Shown here piece after piece: positions 5,631 to 8,346 of a stretch of DNA of 8,346 nt (positions within the stretch are counted from its first letter, which is position 1; each line of letters begins with the position of its first letter). The DNA lies in NCBI GenBank assembly GCA_002393195.1, contig DGIK01000141.1, positions 1 to 8,346 on the forward strand, written 5' to 3'. Below the pieces are notes generated by a model. It was not told the DNA's origin, did no database searches, and saw only the letters and a program-made list of their open reading frames with translations. The position numbers were made by a program, and so were the translations under genes. Source of the stretch: Bacteroidales bacterium UBA3824 (GTDB taxonomy: Bacteria; Bacteroidota; Bacteroidia; Bacteroidales; UBA3824).

Positions 5631-7643
5631 TTAATCGAGCCCTTTGGTGCAGAAGGAGCTTGCGGGCAGCCCGGCGGAGTTTACGATGCCTTCGCCATTG
5701 GTGCAGTTGTACCAAATATAACGGGCTGCCGTAGGTGCTTTTACCTTCGGCGATGTGAGTTCTATCTTGTCGCCAACGACTTTTGCCGTTGCTTCGTAGT
5801 ATTTGCCGTCTGCGCCGCAGATTTCAAAGCCTTTGGGCGATGCGAGTTTGAGACCGTCGGCATAGTCGAAGGCAATAGTCAACTTATTGCCCGAAGCCTC
5901 GCACGATTTGTAGAGCGGGCCGCTTACTTGCACGTCGGATTTGCCATAGACCTTGTTGAGAGCCCAGAATGCAAGGCGGTCGCCCACGTCGTGCTTGTTG
6001 GCGGGGTGGATGTTGGCGTTGTTGCCGATGTCCATTGTAACAGCCATGCCGGTATTTTCTGTGGCGAGAGAGAGACGCTGAGCCTCGCGGATTTCTTGTG
6101 ATGCGCCGTCGCCGTAGTTCCACGGTGCTATCTGGACGTAATAGAATGGGAACGCACCTTGGTTCCAATTTTTGCGCCAAGAGTTGATCATCATCGGGAA
6201 AGTCTGTGCGTATTCCTTTGCGCGACCTACATTGGCCTCGCCCTGATACCAGATGGCTCCGGCGATTTTGTAGCCTACAATCGGTGCCACCATTGCATTG
6301 TACAATGTGGTGGGAGTCTGCTCGTTGAGGTCGATGGAGTATGTGGGACGTGAGAAGAATTGCTGCGACTTTATGTCGAAGATGTGGAATACGCCGTTGA
6401 TGAGTTCGGCAGTGGGCAAGTATTTCCAATTGCCAGCCAAACTAACGGCGTTTTTCGGGTCGTTGGCGGCGTAGAATTTGAGGACTTCGGGCTTGTCGAA
6501 GAGTCCGCCACCGCCCATATTGTCGAGTACGCGGACAGCGAGTACGTGAGAGCCTGCCGTGGCTTGTGCGGCGGATATGGTATATACTCGCTTCACTTGG
6601 TATTTGCCCTCCTCCATTGTGGCGCCAATGAGTGTGCCGTCGAGGTATGTGCGGTCCATGTCGTCGATTGCGCCGAGGGAGAGCGTGATGTCTTTGCCAG
6701 CCATCGATGCAGGAATCTCTATCGTGCGTCTGTACCACATCACACCGTCAAAAGAGCCAACATTCTGGTCAGACTCGTAGAGGCGTGGCAGCGACATTTC
6801 TTTCCACTGGCTGTCGTCGAAATCTTTGGCGGCAAGTGCTGCGTCATTGAGGTCGATGTCGGCGTATGGAGTGTCGCCCTTCTTTACAGTTGGGAGCTTG
6901 GAATACCATTCGTTGATGGAGGCGGTCTGGGTCTTGCTCTGATTGATGCGCTTTATTTTGTCTTCGTAGCCCGGCACGGTGGCAATGTCGCCGTCAGGTA
7001 TCCAGCTTTCTACCGGCGTGCCGCCCCATGAGGTGTTGATGATGCCTACGGGTACGCCAAGCTCTGCGTTGAGTTTTTTGGCGAAGTAGTAGCATGTTGC
7101 GCCGAAGTTGGGGGTGTTGGCGGGGGATGCCGCCTTCCATGAGCCTTGGATGTTGTCTTCCGGCACAAAACTTACCGCCCTTTCCACCATGAATACGCGG
7201 ATGTTGTTGTTGTCGCTTGCGGCGATGTCTTCGGGGCCGTTTTCTACTGGTGCGTCAGCCCAGCCGCCCATTGGCATCTCCATGTTGCTCTGTCCCGATG
7301 CGAGCCACACTTCGCCTATCATTACATTGTTGATGGTGGTTGTGGATGCGCCTTTGATTTCGATGGTGTAGGGTCCGCCGAATTTTGGCGTCGCGATTTT
7401 TGCACGCCAGTTGCCTTTGTCGTCGGCTGTTGCAGTAGCCGTCTGTCCCCATGAGCCGCTGATGGTAAGTTGTGCGCCGGGAGTAGCCTTGCCCCAGATG
7501 GGTGCGTCGGCGTTTTGTTGGAGCACCATGCCGTCAGTAAACATTGTCGGCAGCCAGATGTTGTCGGATTGCTGTTTGGCAGGCTGGTTGCCACAAGCGG
7601 CAAGCATCACAGCCACAGCGAGGGGGAAAAGTATTTTTCTCAT
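5631..7643 (-). CDS. Lipoprotein SGNH sialate O-acetylesterase-like esterase (first gene of operon)
   Basis: The 670-residue protein starts with a lipoprotein signal, MRKILFPLAVAVMLAAC, with lipobox LAAC and lipidated Cys17. The residues after it (GNQPAKQQ) are not the acidic surface-export signal known from Bacteroidota, so an inner-leaflet/periplasmic anchor is more likely than surface display. The architecture matches its downstream paralog: N-terminal beta-sandwich (about 29-110), SGNH nucleophile motif GQSNM (Ser118), TSWGGTPVESW at 204-214, jelly-roll insert (about 278-392), WYQGEAN at 465-471, DIGNNANIHP at 538-547 with catalytic His546, and a C-terminal strand region ending in AGLPASSF. 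All expected catalytic motifs are present. The likely reaction is deacetylation of O-acetylated sialic acid or another acetylated glycan; substrate is inference. It is the first gene after the promoter at 7686-7718. The start is fixed by the signal peptide. The leader is A-rich without a Shine-Dalgarno sequence. Confidence 0.9.
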   Translation of the reverse strand: MRKILFPLAVAVMLAACGNQPAKQQSDNIWLPTMFTDGMVLQQNADAPIWGKATPGAQLTISGSWGQTATATADDKGNWRAKIATPKFGGPYTIEIKGASTTTINNVMIGEVWLASGQSNMEMPMGGWADAPVENGPEDIAASDNNNIRVFMVERAVSFVPEDNIQGSWKAASPANTPNFGATCYYFAKKLNAELGVPVGIINTSWGGTPVESWIPDGDIATVPGYEDKIKRINQSKTQTASINEWYSKLPTVKKGDTPYADIDLNDAALAAKDFDDSQWKEMSLPRLYESDQNVGSFDGVMWYRRTIEIPASMAGKDITLSLGAIDDMDRTYLDGTLIGATMEEGKYQVKRVYTISAAQATAGSHVLAVRVLDNMGGGGLFDKPEVLKFYAANDPKNAVSLAGNWKYLPTAELINGVFHIFDIKSQQFFSRPTYSIDLNEQTPTTLYNAMVAPIVGYKIAGAIWYQGEANVGRAKEYAQTFPMMINSWRKNWNQGAFPFYYVQIAPWNYGDGASQEIREAQRLSLATENTGMAVTMDIGNNANIHPANKHDVGDRLAFWALNKVYGKSDVQVSGPLYKSCEASGNKLTIAFDYADGLKLASPKGFEICGADGKYYEATAKVVGDKIELTSPKVKAPTAARYIWYNCTNGEGIVNSAGLPASSFCTKGLD

Positions 7644-7685
7644 TTTTTTGTGATGATGTGTTAATAATTAAGTGGTTTGTAACGA

Positions 7686-7718
7686 CAAAGGTAATCTATT
7701 TAACGGAATAAGATGAAA
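7686..7718 (-). promoter_or_regulatory. Bacteroidota-type promoter of the esterase operon
   Basis: Read on the minus strand, TACCTTTG (7693-7686) matches the -7 consensus TAnnTTTG. TTTC (7718-7715), one base off the -33 element TTTG, lies 21 bases upstream of it. Transcription would begin near 7681, giving a leader of about 38 bases before the lipoprotein start at 7643. The terminator at 7747-7794 sits just upstream and isolates this promoter from the neighbouring gene. Confidence 0.65.
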
Positions 7719-7746
7719 AAGGGTTCACATTTTTGATTTTTTTATG

Positions 7747-7794
7747 AAAAAAAGGCGGACGGTGGGGTTTTGTCCTCCGTCCGCCTCTTTTTTT
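7747..7794. terminator. Rho-independent terminator, potentially bidirectional
   Basis: The 9-bp stem GGCGGACGG (7754-7762) pairs perfectly with CCGTCCGCC (7777-7785) around a 14-base loop. Seven A (7747-7753) flank one side, read as seven T after the stem on the minus strand; TCTTTTTTT (7786-7794) flanks the other. On the minus strand it lies about 50 bases past the stop of the low-complexity gene and is that gene's natural terminator. No plus-strand gene here needs it. Confidence 0.9.
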
Positions 7795-7836
7795 ATGCGG
7801 TTGGTATGTCAGGCGAGTGCCTTAGTTGCATTGATA

Positions 7837-8346
7837 TTAATCGTTGCTCTGCGGAATGTTGTCGATTTCGGTGTCGCCGCTCGCCGATGTGTCGCCGTTG
7901 TCGTTGAAGCGGTAGTTGTCCTGCTCTTGTTCGTGGTTGTACCTCTGACCATAGCCGTAGCCTTGGTTGTTGTAGCCTTGGTTGCCGTAGCCGTTGTTGT
8001 AGCCGCGATTGTTGTAGCCACGGTTGTTGTAGCCGCGATTGTTGTAGCCTTGGTTGCCGTAGCCGTTGTTGTATCCTTGGTTGTTGTAGTTTTGACGGCG
8101 GGGACGGAATCGGTCTTGGTTGTTGAAGCCCTGGTTGCCGTATCCGTTGTTGAAGTTGCCCTGCTGGTCGTCGCCCTGCTGGTCGTCGGTTTTGTTGTAG
8201 CCTTGGTTGTTGTAGCCTTGGTTGTTGTAACCTTGGTTATTGTAGCCTTGGTTGTTGTAACCCTGGTTGTTGTAGCCTTGATTGTTGTAGCCGTTGTTGT
8301 AGTATCCTTGACGGCGGGGACGGAATCCGTTGTTGTTTTGCTGGCG
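7837..8346 (-). CDS. C-terminal part of an Asn/Gln/Gly/Tyr-rich low-complexity repeat protein (5' end outside window)
   Basis: An open frame enters at the right edge and runs 169 codons to TAA at 7839-7837; the start is not in the window. The visible part is almost wholly pentapeptide repeats. Six perfect GYNNQ units in a row (array 1, residues 14-53 of the fragment) are followed by a [10 protein letters not shown] spacer. A second array with GYGNQ, three GYNNR and GYNNQ units covers residues 86-133. A basic FRPRRQ motif precedes each array. The protein ends in a polar, acidic tail ([22 protein letters not shown]). Composition is prion-like, with regular Tyr and Arg, so the region should be disordered and could self-associate or bind RNA; this is inference. 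I do not recognise the family because the N-terminal domain is missing. Rho proteins of gut Bacteroides carry a disordered region, but not at the C-terminus, so Rho is unlikely. Synonymous codons vary between units and a good terminator follows, supporting a real expressed gene. Confidence 0.85.
   Translation of the reverse strand, partial: RQQNNNGFRPRRQGYYNNGYNNQGYNNQGYNNQGYNNQGYNNQGYNNQGYNKTDDQQGDDQQGNFNNGYGNQGFNNQDRFRPRRQNYNNQGYNNGYGNQGYNNRGYNNRGYNNRGYNNGYGNQGYNNQGYGYGQRYNHEQEQDNYRFNDNGDTSASGDTEIDNIPQSND
7948..8307 (-). repeat. 15-base tandem repeat arrays encoding GYNN(Q/R/G), with a 216-base higher-order period
   Basis: Two arrays of 15-base units (8188-8307 and 7948-8091) encode the GYNNQ-type pentapeptides of the low-complexity gene. 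A 20-base identical block (8092-8111 and 8308-8327) encoding FRPRRQ sits in front of each array, so the larger unit is 216 bases or 72 residues. Units vary at third positions (CAA/CAG, GGC/GGT, AAC/AAT). This is a coding minisatellite, not a CRISPR array: there are no unique spacers. Confidence 0.9.

Noticed and set aside
6360..7031. Plus-strand frame of 223 codons opposite the first esterase
   Set aside because: It is antisense to a gene with clear catalytic motifs and a lipobox, and has no recognisable features of its own.
7809..8021. Minus-strand Thr/Ala-rich frame of 70 codons
   Set aside because: It is a frame-shifted reading of the 15-base tandem repeat. The real frame ends at 7837 and encodes the regular GYNNQ pattern through the right edge.
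7948..8307. CRISPR array
   Set aside because: The 15-base units are contiguous without unique spacers and are in frame with an open reading frame.

Overview
The window looks like chromosomal DNA from a Bacteroidales bacterium (Prevotella, Bacteroides or a relative; genus not resolved). Three things point there: three start regions with the Bacteroidota-type promoter (a TTTG-like -33 element, a spacer of about 19-21 bases, and TAnnTTTG at -7); near absence of Shine-Dalgarno sequences; and gene families abundant in that group (FISUMP-type repeat proteins, AAA-ATPase-like/PD-(D/E)XK proteins, multi-domain SGNH acetylesterases).

Layout, left to right. Bases 1-205 are a T-rich leader holding a nine-C run and a promoter. 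Bases 206-1498 (+) encode a secreted protein made almost entirely of two copies of a FISUMP-like domain. Bases 1499-1904 are non-coding, with a short GC-rich palindrome, a striking long hairpin (1723-1777) and a strong promoter. Bases 1905-3536 (+) encode an AAA-ATPase-like protein with a C-terminal PD-(D/E)XK nuclease-type domain. It converges, with a 6-base gap, on a two-gene minus-strand operon. That operon is transcribed from about 7680 down to 3543 and encodes two paralogous sialate O-acetylesterase-like SGNH esterases, first a predicted lipoprotein (7643-5631), then a predicted soluble periplasmic or secreted enzyme (5606-3543). Upstream of the operon promoter, a rho-independent terminator ends another minus-strand gene. 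That gene enters from the right edge, and its visible 169 C-terminal residues are an extreme Asn/Gln/Gly/Tyr low-complexity repeat.

The esterase pair is the only clear functional unit: two exported enzymes probably removing O-acetyl groups from glycans (sialic acid or plant polysaccharide), one membrane-anchored and one soluble. No SusC/SusD pair, glycoside hydrolase or sialic-acid catabolic gene is visible, so the substrate is undetermined. The FISUMP protein and the ATPase/nuclease appear to be independent transcription units. The most unusual items are the low-complexity repeat protein at the right edge and the near-perfect 25-bp-arm hairpin before the ATPase gene. No complete new system could be demonstrated.
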